A stretch of DNA of 6,599 nucleotides from SSC3 sp035477015 (GTDB taxonomy: Bacteria > Actinomycetota > Actinomycetes > Propionibacteriales > Nocardioidaceae). The notes under the pieces were generated by a model, which was not told the origin of the DNA, did no database searches, and worked only from the letters and a program-made list of their open reading frames with translations. Numbering within the stretch: the stretch's first letter is position 1; each line of letters opens with the position of its first letter. Location of the stretch: assembly GCA_035477015.1 (NCBI GenBank), contig DATILB010000411.1, positions 1 through 6,599 on the forward strand, read 5' to 3'. The translations under genes were made by a program, and so were the position numbers. Below, one piece after another: positions 6,503 through 6,599 of the stretch.

Positions 6503-6545
6503 GAACCGCCTCCGGACCTTCGGTCCGGGGGCGGTTCTCTTTTTT
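6503..6545 (+). terminator. Rho-independent terminator of the ctaE-qcrCAB operon
   Basis: Bases 6503-6518 pair with 6522-6537 to give a 16-base-pair stem with one T-G wobble and a TTC loop, so the apex reads CTTCG. The stem is followed by TC and then six T at 6540-6545. It begins nine bases after the qcrB stop codon. On the other strand there is no T-run after the hairpin, so it should act on plus-strand transcripts only. The remaining 54 bases to the window edge show no gene or signal that I can support. Confidence 0.92.
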
Positions 6546-6599
6546 GTCTCCGCTCCGCTCACTCCTCGGCCCCCTCTCCTTGACCCCCTGCCTGCGGCG

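Noticed and set aside
4520..6562. A stop-free frame of 680 codons on the minus strand opposite qcrB and the end of qcrA.
   Set aside because: The translation is rich in Asp, Glu, His, Arg and Val with no domain or membrane pattern, the usual shadow of a GC-rich gene. The plus strand carries QcrB with all haem ligands, and the frame also runs through the terminator.
6546..6599. The tail after the terminator was searched for a gene start or a convergent gene end.
   Set aside because: Only 54 pyrimidine-rich bases are present, with no reading frame, ribosome binding site or hairpin that can be supported.

Overview
The window is a high-GC actinobacterial locus that encodes part of the terminal respiratory chain. 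The likely source is a Nocardioides-like member of the Propionibacteriales. That placement is inferred from overall protein character, frequent GTG starts and the actinobacterial type of bcc complex; it was not tested by a search.

Left part, minus strand, 1 to 2008. Three genes read right to left in a tight unit: a seven-helix CtaG-type (caa3) cytochrome oxidase assembly protein, then a stand-alone receiver-like protein that lacks the usual conserved lysine, then trpD (anthranilate phosphoribosyltransferase), which runs off the left edge. The gaps are 9 and 11 bases, so one transcript is likely.

Middle, 2009 to 2132. A short divergent intergenic region should hold the promoters of both transcription units. 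On each side a -10-like hexamer lies 6 to 7 bases from a GTG codon, and there is no good ribosome binding site. Both outer genes may therefore be read from leaderless mRNAs.

Right part, plus strand, 2133 to 6493. ctaE (cytochrome aa3 oxidase subunit III) is followed by qcrC (dihaem cytochrome c), qcrA (Rieske iron-sulfur protein) and qcrB (cytochrome b). The qcrC/qcrA and qcrA/qcrB junctions are both 4-base GTGA overlaps. A strong hairpin plus T-run terminator closes the operon at 6503 to 6545. The products build the menaquinol:oxygen bcc-aa3 supercomplex. QcrB and QcrA oxidise menaquinol, the two c haems of QcrC pass electrons on without a soluble cytochrome c, and CtaE belongs to the oxidase that reduces oxygen. 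CtaG fits as a factor for copper insertion into that oxidase.

The order trpD (divergent), ctaE, qcrC, qcrA, qcrB is the same as in Mycobacterium tuberculosis, except that the assembly factor and the receiver-like gene lie between trpD and ctaE here. I see no mobile element, RNA gene, CRISPR array or clear undescribed system. The points most worth a second look are the degenerate receiver, the paired leaderless signals, a repeat-like segment at the 3' end of the CtaG gene, and the histidine-rich tail of QcrB.
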